A stretch of 64,000 bases of DNA from Rhizobium viscosum (GTDB lineage: Bacteria > Pseudomonadota > Alphaproteobacteria > Rhizobiales > Rhizobiaceae), in NCBI RefSeq assembly GCF_014873945.1, contig NZ_JADBEC010000002.1, positions 2,108,001 to 2,172,000 of the forward strand. Direction: 5' to 3'. The notes under the pieces are model-generated. The model was not told the DNA's origin. It saw only the letters and a program-made list of their open reading frames with translations, and did no database searches. How positions within the stretch are numbered: the first letter of the stretch is position 1; the number at the start of each line of letters is the position of its first letter. Positions 42,672 through 50,183 of the stretch are shown here, piece by piece. Made by a program: the position numbers and the translations under genes.

Positions 42672-44183
42672 ATGACCGAACCCGAAATCCTGGATCTTTT
42701 CGTCATCGGCGGTGGCATCAACGGCGCGGGAATTGCCCGCGATGCCGCCGGGCGCGGCTTGAAAGTCGCCCTATGCGAAAAGGACGACCTGGCGCAGGGC
42801 ACCTCCTCCCGCTCGGGCAAGCTCGTGCATGGCGGCCTTCGTTATCTGGAATACTACGAATTCCGACTGGTGCGGGAGGCGCTGATCGAGCGCGAGGTGC
42901 TGCTCAACGCGGCTCCGCACATCATCTGGCCGATGCGTTTCGTGCTGCCGCACAGTCCCGAGGATCGCCCCGCCTGGCTCGTCCGGCTCGGCCTCTTTCT
43001 CTACGATCATCTCGGCGGTCGCAAAAAGTTGCCCGGCACCCGCACGCTCAATCTGCTGCGCGATCCCGAAGGCACACCCATACTCGACCAATATACGCGC
43101 GGTTTCGAATATTCGGATTGCTGGGTGGATGATGCCCGCCTCGTCACCTTGAATGCGGTGAGCGCGGCTGAGAAGGGCGCCCTCGTGTTCACCCGCTCGC
43201 CGGCAGTGTCTGCGCGTCGGGAAAACGGCCAATGGACGATCACGACGAAAAGCAGCACCAGCGGCGAGATGCGGACGTTCCGCGCCAAATGTCTCGTCAA
43301 TTGCGCCGGCCCGTGGGTCACCGACATCATCAACCGCGTCGCCGGCTCCAATTCCAGCCGCAATGTGCGTCTCGTCAAGGGTAGCCACATCATCGTGCCG
43401 AAGTTCTGGGCCGGCGCCAATGCCTATCTGGTTCAGAACCACGACAAGCGGGTCATCTTCATCAACCCTTACGAGGGCGACAAGGCGCTGATCGGCACGA
43501 CCGATATCGCCTATGAGGGCCGGGCCGAGGATGTGGCGGCCGAAGAGGCGGAAATCGACTATCTGCTGAAGGCGGTGAACCGCTATTTCAAGGAGAAGCT
43601 GCGCCGTCAGGATGTGCTGCACAGCTTCTCCGGCGTGCGCCCGCTGTTTGATGACGGCAAGGGCAATCCTTCGGCGGTGACTCGTGACTACGTGTTCGAT
43701 CTTGACGAGACGGGGGGAGCGCCGCTTCTCAATGTCTTCGGCGGCAAGATCACGACGTTCAGAGAGCTTGCCGAACGTGGCATGCAGCGCCTCAGGCACA
43801 TCTTCCCGAACATGGGCGGCGACTGGACGGAAAAGGCACCGCTGCCGGGCGGGGAAATGCCTAATGCCGACTACGAGACCTTCGCCAACAGCCTGCGTGA
43901 CAGCTATCCCTGGATGCCGCGCAAGCTCCTCCATCACTATGGCCGTCTTTATGGCACGTGCACGAAGAACGTGGTTGCTGGTGCTGCGGACCTGCAAGGG
44001 CTCGGCCGCCATTTCGGCGGGCAGCTCTATGAGGCGGAGGCCCGTTATCTCGCCGCCAACGAATGGGCGGAGACGGCCGAGGACATCCTCTATCGCCGCA
44101 CCAAGCACTACCTGCATCTGAGCGAGGCAGAGCGGGCAGCTTTTGCCGACTGGTTTGCTTCATCCCATCTTGCCGCCGCCTGA
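42672..44183 (+). CDS. eryB: D-erythritol 1-phosphate dehydrogenase (GlpD family)
   Basis: A 503-residue FAD oxidoreductase predicted to oxidise D-erythritol 1-phosphate to D-erythrulose 1-phosphate. FAD motif LFVIGGGINGAGIARDAAGRG at residues ~11-31; family motifs SSRSGKLVHGGLRYLEYYEF, VNCAGPWVTDI, LVKGSHIIVPKFW, YEGDKALIGTTDIAYEG, HSFSGVRPLFDDG and FGGKITTFRELAE, then the helical C-terminal domain. ATG 42672 follows GGGAGC. As a GlpD-family enzyme it likely passes electrons to the quinone pool at the inner membrane. It sits 35 bp after eryA and 10 bp before eryC. Confidence 0.92.
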   Translation: MTEPEILDLFVIGGGINGAGIARDAAGRGLKVALCEKDDLAQGTSSRSGKLVHGGLRYLEYYEFRLVREALIEREVLLNAAPHIIWPMRFVLPHSPEDRPAWLVRLGLFLYDHLGGRKKLPGTRTLNLLRDPEGTPILDQYTRGFEYSDCWVDDARLVTLNAVSAAEKGALVFTRSPAVSARRENGQWTITTKSSTSGEMRTFRAKCLVNCAGPWVTDIINRVAGSNSSRNVRLVKGSHIIVPKFWAGANAYLVQNHDKRVIFINPYEGDKALIGTTDIAYEGRAEDVAAEEAEIDYLLKAVNRYFKEKLRRQDVLHSFSGVRPLFDDGKGNPSAVTRDYVFDLDETGGAPLLNVFGGKITTFRELAERGMQRLRHIFPNMGGDWTEKAPLPGGEMPNADYETFANSLRDSYPWMPRKLLHHYGRLYGTCTKNVVAGAADLQGLGRHFGGQLYEAEARYLAANEWAETAEDILYRRTKHYLHLSEAERAAFADWFASSHLAAA

Positions 44184-44193
44184 GGAGGCCTTG

Positions 44194-45126
44194 ATGCCGC
44201 TTTCGCTTTCGCTGAATACCAATCCGTTGGTGAACCGTTTTGCCGACCCGGACGACCTGATCGAGACGGTGGCGCGAGACCTGCGCATCCGCGACCTCCA
44301 GCTGACGCATGAATTCATCAATCCGAGCTGGCAGGCCCCGGTCATCCGCCGCCTGACCCGCCAAATGAAAGCAGCGTTGGAGCGCACCGGCGTTCGCGTT
44401 ACCTCGGGCATGACCGGACCTTATGGACGGCTGAACCATTTCGGGCATCCGGATGCCGAGGTCCGCCGCTATTACGTGGATTGGTTCAAGACCTTCGCCG
44501 ACATTACCGCCGATCTCGGCGGGCATTCCGTAGGCACGCAATTTGCGATCTTCACCTACAAGGATTTCGACGACGCAAGCCGGCGCGAGGAGCTGACAAG
44601 GATTGCCATCGACTGCTGGTGCGAAGTCGCAGAGCATGCCAGGGCTGCCGGTCTTTCCTACATCTTCTGGGAGCCGATGAGCATCGGCCGTGAATTCGGC
44701 GACACGATCGAATCCTGCCTTTCGCTGCAGGCACGACTGACTGCCGCCGATATGGCGGTGCCGATGTGGATGATGGCAGATATCGACCATGGCGACGTCA
44801 CCTCCGCCAATCCCGACGACTACGACCCCTATGCCTGGGCGCGGGCCGTACCGAAGCTGTCGCCGATCATCCATATCAAGCAGAGCCTGATGGACAAGGG
44901 CGGCCACCGGCCGTTCACGGCGGAATTCAATGCCAAAGGGCGGATTCAACCCGCCCCGTTGCTGGAGGCTTTCGCGGCAGGCGGTGCCAATGACAACGAG
45001 ATCTGTCTCGAACTTTCCTTCAAGGAACGCGAGCCGAACGATCGCGAGGTTATCGCGCAGATTGCCGAAAGCGTCGCCTTTTGGGCGCCGCATATCGACA
45101 CCGGCGCTGCGGACTTGAAGATATGA
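44194..45126 (+). CDS. eryC: D-erythrulose 1-phosphate 3-epimerase
   Basis: A 310-residue TIM-barrel sugar-phosphate isomerase/epimerase of the AP-endonuclease-2 superfamily. In Brucella, EryC epimerises D-erythrulose 1-phosphate to L-erythrulose 1-phosphate. Metal-site candidates are spread along the barrel as usual (FWEPM, MMADIDHGD, SPIIHIKQSLMDKGGHRPFT, CLELSFKEREP). ATG 44194 is chosen because GAGGAGG stands 8 bases before it; a longer in-frame reading starts inside eryB. It is the third gene of the ery operon; eryD follows after 69 bp. Confidence 0.9.
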   Translation: MPLSLSLNTNPLVNRFADPDDLIETVARDLRIRDLQLTHEFINPSWQAPVIRRLTRQMKAALERTGVRVTSGMTGPYGRLNHFGHPDAEVRRYYVDWFKTFADITADLGGHSVGTQFAIFTYKDFDDASRREELTRIAIDCWCEVAEHARAAGLSYIFWEPMSIGREFGDTIESCLSLQARLTAADMAVPMWMMADIDHGDVTSANPDDYDPYAWARAVPKLSPIIHIKQSLMDKGGHRPFTAEFNAKGRIQPAPLLEAFAAGGANDNEICLELSFKEREPNDREVIAQIAESVAFWAPHIDTGAADLKI

Positions 45127-45195
45127 TCCGGCCATCTACAAAGGCTGGTTGTTGTCAGGCGGTATAGCCGTCGAAGAAATGGGAAGGATGCGGCG

Positions 45196-46131
45196 ATGAC
45201 GGATGCCGATGATACGCTAGCCGTGCGGGCCGCCTGGCTTCATTACGCCGGCGGTTTGACACAGTCCGACGTTGCCCGGCGCCTCGGCATACCCTCGGTC
45301 AAGGCGCATCGGCTCATCGCGCGGGCCGTTGCCGATGGTGTCGTCAAGGTCACGATCGACGGAGATATCGTCGAATGCGTCGAACTGGAGGCGCGGCTCG
45401 CCGAACGCTTCGGACTGCAATATTGCGAGGTGGCACCCGATCTTGGCGAAGAGGGCTTGCCGCTGCGCGCGCTCGGTCACGCGGGAGCCGGCTATCTGAA
45501 GCGCGAGATCGAACACGGTGATCACGCAGTCATTGGCCTTGGCCACGGCCGCACGCTTTCGGCTGCCGTTCAGTATATGCCGCGGATAAATGCCAAGGAC
45601 ATACGCTTCGTTTCCCTGCTTGGCGGTCTCACGCGAAATTATGGTGCCAATCCCTACGACGTCATGCACCGTATCGCGGAAAAGACCGGCACGCATGCCT
45701 ATGTCATGCCGGTTCCCTTCTTCGCCAATACCACCGAGGACCGAGAGGTGCTGAGGGCACAGCGTGGCGTCAAGGAAGTATTCGATCTCGCCAATGACGC
45801 CGACCTGAAGCTCGTCGGCCTGGGTACGGTGGACGCCGAGGCCCAGCTGGTGCTCTCTGGCCTGGTCGAGCCAGGCGAGATCGAAGATGTCGCTGCCGCG
45901 GGCGGCGTCGGTGAAATACTCGGTCACTTTTTCAACGCAGACGGCCAAATCCTCGATACAGCACTGACCGGGCGCACCCTTTCGGCATCTTTTCCGACAA
46001 CGACGAAGGAACGCCTCGTGGCCCTGGCGGGCGGACAGGCCAAGGTGGCGGCGATACGGGCGATCCTGCGCAGCCGACGCCTGCATGGGTTGATAACGGA
46101 CGAACGGACCGCGCGAGCCCTTCTTGCCTGA
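45196..46131 (+). CDS. eryD: EryD, SorC-family repressor of the erythritol operon
   Basis: A 311-residue regulator. The N-terminal helix-turn-helix is at residues ~17-40 (HYAGGLTQSDVARRLGIPSV, then KAHRLIARAV), followed by the SorC sugar-binding domain (LGHGRTLSAAVQYMP; VSLLGGLTRNYGANPYDVMH; KLVGLGTVDAEAQL; LVALAGGQAKVAAIRAIL). In Brucella EryD represses the ery operon until erythritol or a derived phosphate is present. It is preceded by GGGAAGG and lies last in the eryABCD group; the DeoR-tpiB-rpiB group follows after a 94-bp A+T-rich gap that likely has its own promoter. Confidence 0.9.
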   Translation: MTDADDTLAVRAAWLHYAGGLTQSDVARRLGIPSVKAHRLIARAVADGVVKVTIDGDIVECVELEARLAERFGLQYCEVAPDLGEEGLPLRALGHAGAGYLKREIEHGDHAVIGLGHGRTLSAAVQYMPRINAKDIRFVSLLGGLTRNYGANPYDVMHRIAEKTGTHAYVMPVPFFANTTEDREVLRAQRGVKEVFDLANDADLKLVGLGTVDAEAQLVLSGLVEPGEIEDVAAAGGVGEILGHFFNADGQILDTALTGRTLSASFPTTTKERLVALAGGQAKVAAIRAILRSRRLHGLITDERTARALLA

Positions 46132-46225
46132 CGTCTGGTAACGAACATTTGTCACATAATAACATTGTGATTTGTTGATTTTCACGGTTTTTGTGTTATT
46201 TTGTTGCTGATCAGGATTGAGAAGA
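46132..46225 (+). promoter_or_regulatory. Promoter/operator region of deoR-tpiB-rpiB
   Basis: A 94-bp A+T-rich gap. It holds TCACA at 46152 and its complement TGTGA at 46166 (inverted, 9 bases between), ATAACA at 46159 and TGTTAT at 46194. TTTGTGTTATTTTGTTG at 46189-46205 matches a site before eryA. I infer a promoter with a DeoR- or EryD-type operator shared by both transcripts. Confidence 0.6.
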
Positions 46226-47002
46226 ATGAAACGGGAAGAACGCCAGCAGCTGATCGTCAATCTGCTTGTCGAGGGCAAGACCGTCGAAGTGGATGATCTT
46301 GCTGAACGTTTTTCCGTTTCGAAGATGACCATTCACCGCGATCTCGACGATCTCGAGCAGGCGGGTGTGCTGCGCAAGGTACGCGGTGGCGCGACGATCG
46401 ATGCCGGAACGCAATTCGAGAGTGATTTTCGCATTCGCGAGCGTCAGGGCGGGGAAGCCAAGGTTGCGATGGCGCAAGAAGCGCTGGCCATTGTCGAACC
46501 GGGCATGACGGTCATGGTCAATGACGGATCGATGGCTGCGGTTCTCGGCGAGATGCTGTTGCGTAAGCGACCGCTGACGGTGATCACCAACAATGCGGCG
46601 ATCATGGAACGGCTGAAGGGCGAGAACGGTATCACCCTGATTGCGCTCGGAGGCATCTATTCCGCGAAGTTCAACGCCTATCTCGGGGTTGTGACGGAGG
46701 AAGCGCTGTCGCGTCTGAGGGCTGATATCGCTTTCATTTCGACGCCCGCGGTCGGCGGCAGGCTCGCCTATCACATGGACGACAATGTCGTTCGCGCCAA
46801 GCGGGCGATGATCTCGTCTTCGGCCAGGAGCTGCCTACTGGTCAACCACCAGCGGATCGGCCACACGGCGCTGCATGTCATGGCGGATCTGACTGATTTC
46901 GACACTGTTATCACCGACAGCGCACCATCTGCCGCTGTTCTCGACGAATTCGATCGGGCGGGTATCAAGCTCACCATCGCTCCAGCACAGGATCAGGCAT
47001 GA
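46226..47002 (+). CDS. DeoR-family regulator within the erythritol locus
   Basis: A 258-residue DeoR regulator. Helix-turn-helix in VDDLAERFSVSKMTIHRDLD (residues ~24-43), then LEQAGVLRKVRGGATID, the standard DeoR boundary, and a sugar-phosphate sensor domain (VNDGSMAAVLGEM; VITNNAAIMERL; ALGGIYSAKFNAYLG). It differs from the DeoR at 34956. In rhizobial erythritol loci a deoR gene precedes tpiB and rpiB exactly as here. ATG 46226 is preferred; a TTG at 46217 is also in frame. Its stop overlaps the tpiB start (ATGA). Confidence 0.87.
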   Translation: MKREERQQLIVNLLVEGKTVEVDDLAERFSVSKMTIHRDLDDLEQAGVLRKVRGGATIDAGTQFESDFRIRERQGGEAKVAMAQEALAIVEPGMTVMVNDGSMAAVLGEMLLRKRPLTVITNNAAIMERLKGENGITLIALGGIYSAKFNAYLGVVTEEALSRLRADIAFISTPAVGGRLAYHMDDNVVRAKRAMISSSARSCLLVNHQRIGHTALHVMADLTDFDTVITDSAPSAAVLDEFDRAGIKLTIAPAQDQA

Positions 47003-47784
47003 CGGAGAAACCACGCTTCTGGATTGGCACCAGCTGGAAGATGAACAAGACGCTCGCGGAGGCCGAGCATTTCGCCCGCGGCCTCGAGGCGGCCGATGCT
47101 ATACGCGATCCGATGATCCAGCGCTTCGTGATACCGCCGTTTACCGCCGTACGGGAGGTCAAGCGCATGCTTGCAAAGACCTCCGTTAAGGTCGGTGCGC
47201 AGAACATGCATTGGGCGGATCAGGGCGCCTGGACGGGCGAAATCTCCCCTTTGATGCTGAAGGATTGTGATCTCGATATCGTGGAGCTCGGGCATTCCGA
47301 GCGGCGCGAGTTTTTCGGAGAGACGGATGAGACCGTCGGGCTGAAGACGGAGGCGGCGGTTCGGCATGGCCTGATCCCGCTCATCTGCATCGGCGAAACC
47401 CTTGCTGATCGGGAGAGCGGAAAAGCCGCGGAGATCCTCGCAGTCCAGGTCCGCGGGGCGCTGTCGAAGCTGTCCGACGAACAGAAATCGGCGGAAATCC
47501 TGCTTGCATACGAGCCTGTCTGGGCGATCGGCGAAAGAGGCATTCCGGCAACGGCTGACTATGCCGATGCCCGCCAGGCTGAGATCATTGCGGTCGCCGA
47601 AGCCGTACTCGGGCGAAAAATTCCCTGCCTCTACGGCGGGTCGGTCAATCCGCAGAACTGCGAGGAATTGATTTTGAGCCCGCATATCGACGGACTCTTC
47701 ATCGGCCGTTCCGCCTGGAACGTCGAGGGCTATCTCGACATCCTCGCGAAATGTGCCGCCAAACTCCAAGGAGAAAAAAGATGA
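46999..47784 (+). CDS. eryH: L-erythrulose 1-phosphate isomerase (TpiB/EryH, triosephosphate-isomerase family)
   Basis: A 261-residue triosephosphate-isomerase homologue. Catalytic residues are present: Lys14 in WKMNK, His99 in GHSERRE and Glu172 in YEPVWAIG. The N-terminal motif reads GTSWKMNK where classical Tpi has GNWKMN, so the Asn that normally precedes Trp is Ser. I recall this variant from EryH-type enzymes, which convert L-erythrulose 1-phosphate to D-erythrulose 4-phosphate. Context (between deoR and rpiB in the ery locus, coupled by ATGA at both ends) supports this and argues against it being the housekeeping Tpi. Confidence 0.88.
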   Translation: MTEKPRFWIGTSWKMNKTLAEAEHFARGLEAADAIRDPMIQRFVIPPFTAVREVKRMLAKTSVKVGAQNMHWADQGAWTGEISPLMLKDCDLDIVELGHSERREFFGETDETVGLKTEAAVRHGLIPLICIGETLADRESGKAAEILAVQVRGALSKLSDEQKSAEILLAYEPVWAIGERGIPATADYADARQAEIIAVAEAVLGRKIPCLYGGSVNPQNCEELILSPHIDGLFIGRSAWNVEGYLDILAKCAAKLQGEKR

Positions 47785-48236
47785 AGCTTGCAATTGCTGG
47801 AGACAGTGCCGGAGAAGGTCTCGCCAAGGTGCTCGCCGAACACCTCAAGGATCGGTTTGATGTCCATGAGGTGTCGCGCATCAACGACGGGCTCGATCCG
47901 TTCTATGCCAACCTTTCGGATCGCGTTGCCTCGGGCGTGATCGACGGCACCTATGACAAGGCAATCCTGGTCTGCGGTACCGGCATCGGCGTCTGCATTT
48001 CGGCCAACAAGGTGCCCGGCATCCGTGCTGCCCTAACGCACGACACGTACTCGGCCGAGCGTGCCGCTCTTTCCAACAACGCGCAGATCATCACGATGGG
48101 CGCGCGCGTCATTGGGCCTGAGCTTGCGAAGTCGATCGCTGACGCATTTCTTGCTCAGACATTCGACCAGAACGGCCGTTCAGCCGGCAATGTCTCGGCG
48201 ATCGATGAACTCGACGCAAAATACAACGCGCGTTGA
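47781..48236 (+). CDS. eryI: D-erythrulose 4-phosphate isomerase (RpiB/EryI family)
   Basis: A 151-residue RpiB/LacAB-family isomerase. The catalytic Cys65 is in LVCGTGIGVCISANK and the later motif THDTYSAERAALSNNAQIITMG is typical. The usual RpiB N-terminal GxDHAG reads GDSAGEG here, so the ring-opening His is Ser. In Brucella, EryI turns D-erythrulose 4-phosphate into D-erythrose 4-phosphate, which enters the pentose phosphate pathway. Its start overlaps the tpiB stop (ATGA). It is the last gene of the erythritol operon and is followed by a terminator 11 bp later. Confidence 0.9.
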   Translation: MKLAIAGDSAGEGLAKVLAEHLKDRFDVHEVSRINDGLDPFYANLSDRVASGVIDGTYDKAILVCGTGIGVCISANKVPGIRAALTHDTYSAERAALSNNAQIITMGARVIGPELAKSIADAFLAQTFDQNGRSAGNVSAIDELDAKYNAR

Positions 48237-48247
48237 AAGCGGGACGC

Positions 48248-48285
48248 AAGCGACCGGCTTCCCGCCGGTCGCTTCGACCTTTTTT
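48248..48285 (+). terminator. Rho-independent terminator of the erythritol operon
   Basis: AAGCGACCGGC, loop TTCCC, GCCGGTCGCTT: a perfect 11-bp stem (48248-48274), followed by CGACC and six T. It lies 11 bp after the rpiB stop and is the best terminator in the window. Confidence 0.88.
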
Positions 48286-48366
48286 CCGGTCGGCATCTTC
48301 TCGCCGTAGGAGAGATCCTCGCTGATCTCCAACGCGTCATGCTCGGCCCAAAGTCTCGCCCGGGGC

Positions 48367-49041
48367 CTAAGCCGGTTTCTCATGAATGACGGCATGTCTA
48401 AACGCGTCGCAGATGACGCGATGACCGGCATCATTGGGGTGCGTTAGATCGGGCGACGCCAGTGAGCCATCGCCACATGCTTTCATCCGTTCGTAGATAG
48501 GCGCATAGAAGATGCGAAAAGCCTGCGCCAGTTCTTGCACGGCCCGGACATAGACTTCAAAGCCCAGGCGTGTCTGGCCGGTAAAGCCGGCGCTTCCAAC
48601 TGAGAAACCGCTGTCGGGAATATAGGGCGGACTGCCGATCGCAAGCCTTTCCGCATGGCCCGCTTCGATCAGTTTCTCCAGCATATTTGCATAGTCACGA
48701 CTGAAGCTCCTCGCGTTCATGCTGTCAGGTGCGGCCGTGTAGCGGGCGTCGTTATAGCCATAGAGGATGAGGATCGCGTCGCGATGCGGGGCATCGAGCA
48801 GGGCGCCGGCAAACCTGCTGACGCCGTTGTCTGCTCGCGCTTTTCCATCGGCAAGCGCCGATGCCTGCAGCACCGTCCCTGGGATCGCATGATTGCGGAG
48901 CGACAATGCACCCAGCTTGGCCGCAAACAGCGCCGGCCAGGCCAGATCCGGATGGCTGGCATTGAACCCGGCGGTGATGCTGTCGCCGAATACGCGGATT
49001 CCGGAAAACCTCAGCGATTTCAGATGCTCTGCAAATGTCAT
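48367..49041 (-). CDS. SGNH/GDSL-family hydrolase
   Basis: A 224-residue hydrolase of the SGNH superfamily. Block I is VFGDSITAG with nucleophile Ser21, block II Gly is in NHAIPGTVL, block III is GYNDAR, and block V is DLTHPNDAGH with the Asp-x-x-His pair, so the active site is complete. There is no signal peptide, so it is likely cytoplasmic. It probably deacylates a small ester; the substrate is unknown. The start is ATG 49041, or GTG 49053 four residues upstream; neither has a good ribosome site. It is divergent from a LacI gene whose operator region it shares, so it may be under the same control. Confidence 0.82.
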   Translation of the reverse strand: MTFAEHLKSLRFSGIRVFGDSITAGFNASHPDLAWPALFAAKLGALSLRNHAIPGTVLQASALADGKARADNGVSRFAGALLDAPHRDAILILYGYNDARYTAAPDSMNARSFSRDYANMLEKLIEAGHAERLAIGSPPYIPDSGFSVGSAGFTGQTRLGFEVYVRAVQELAQAFRIFYAPIYERMKACGDGSLASPDLTHPNDAGHRVICDAFRHAVIHEKPA

Positions 49042-49093
49042 CGATCGACTCACATTTTCGCGCTTGACAGCAATCGGTCAAATCCTGTTTATA

Positions 49094-49121
49094 CGTATTA
49101 GCTGCTAATACGCATTAGCAG
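49094..49121. promoter_or_regulatory. Two overlapping perfect palindromes, likely LacI-family operator
   Basis: CGTATTAGCTGCTAATACG (49094-49112) has 8-bp arms around CTG, and CTGCTAATACGCATTAGCAG (49102-49121) has 8-bp arms around ACGC. They overlap by 11 bases, so they share a CTGCTAATACG core. The site lies 26-54 bp upstream of the LacI start and 53-80 bp upstream of the divergent hydrolase start. Confidence 0.75.
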
Positions 49122-49147
49122 TCAAGAGGAGATATGGAGGATGCGGC

Positions 49148-50179
49148 GTGGCGAGCACTAAGCGCTTGACTCAGCACGATATTGCGAAATTGGCGGGCGT
49201 TAGCCAGGCAACCGTTTCGCTTGTGTTGAACGGTGCGCCGACGGCCCTGGCTCGTATTCCCCAGGAAACCCGTGAGCGCGTCCAGCAGGTCATCCGCACG
49301 ACAGGCTATGTGGCCGATCCGATCGCCCGGCGGATGGCCAAGGGTCTCAATCGCATCCTCGGCGTCTTCACGTACGAACCGGCCTTTCCGAGCGAGCAGG
49401 CGGACTTTTTTGCGCCCTTCCTGCTCGGTATCGAGGAAGAGGCGCAGGCGCAGAATTATGACCTGCTGCTGTTGACCGGCGCCGGCGTCGGCCGTGAGCG
49501 CAAGATTTTTGCCGACGGCAACCGGCTGAGGATCGCCGATGGCTGCCTCGTTCTCGGCCGTGAATTCGATCGGGCCGAGCTGAAACGGCTTGTAACAGGC
49601 GATTACCCCTTCGTGGCGATCGGCCGACGTGAGGACGCAGGCGGACCCGTTCCTTACGTCGGCGGCGATTATGCCAGCGCCACGCGGGCGCTGGTCGAAA
49701 AGGCGCGCTCTCTCGGTCATGGCCGGCTGGCCTTCATCGGTCCAAGCGGATCGGCTGAGTCCGTCGTCGACCGCTGGCGCGGTTTTTTGGACGCGATCAC
49801 CGGAAATGCTGACCTGGTTTTGCATGTGGACGAGGTTGGCCAGGGTGCTGCCGAAACACTTGATGCGATCATAGAGAGCGGCGCGAGCGCTGTTTTTTTC
49901 GTCGAATTGGCGGATGCGGTCCGTGTCGAAGCGGCTGCGCGCGAGCGCGGCCTGTCCATTCCGGGCGACTTCTCTGCCGTGGTGCTCGGCAGTCATGTGC
50001 GGGCCGAGCGTAGCCATGTGCAGTTCACCTCCTTCAACATTCCTCGCGAGGAAATGGGGCGTCAGGCGACCGCAATGCTGGTGCGCCGCATCGAAGATGC
50101 CTCTCCCGTCGAACAAATTCTTCTGACCTGCGAACCCGTCGAGGGGCAAACCCTCGGACCAGCCAAGAAACGGACCTGA
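49148..50179 (+). CDS. LacI-family regulator of the oxidoreductase/sugar-importer operon
   Basis: A 343-residue LacI/GalR protein. Helix-turn-helix in TQHDIAKLAGVSQATVSLVL (residues 8-27), then the hinge and sensor domain (GRRED, VVDRWRGFLDAI, VFFVELADAVRVEAAARERG, SFNIPREEMGRQATAMLVRRI). The start is GTG 49148 behind GGAGGATGCG; nearby ATG codons are out of frame. It is the first gene of its operon, with the FAD oxidoreductase starting 4 bp after its stop, and two overlapping palindromes precede it, so it probably regulates itself and the operon. Confidence 0.9.
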   Translation: MASTKRLTQHDIAKLAGVSQATVSLVLNGAPTALARIPQETRERVQQVIRTTGYVADPIARRMAKGLNRILGVFTYEPAFPSEQADFFAPFLLGIEEEAQAQNYDLLLLTGAGVGRERKIFADGNRLRIADGCLVLGREFDRAELKRLVTGDYPFVAIGRREDAGGPVPYVGGDYASATRALVEKARSLGHGRLAFIGPSGSAESVVDRWRGFLDAITGNADLVLHVDEVGQGAAETLDAIIESGASAVFFVELADAVRVEAAARERGLSIPGDFSAVVLGSHVRAERSHVQFTSFNIPREEMGRQATAMLVRRIEDASPVEQILLTCEPVEGQTLGPAKKRT

Positions 50180-50183
50180 GAGC

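Noticed and set aside
46999..47784. Assignment as the housekeeping triosephosphate isomerase
   Set aside because: Its place in the ery operon and the TSWK variant fit the erythritol isomerase better. A housekeeping tpiA should lie elsewhere in the genome.
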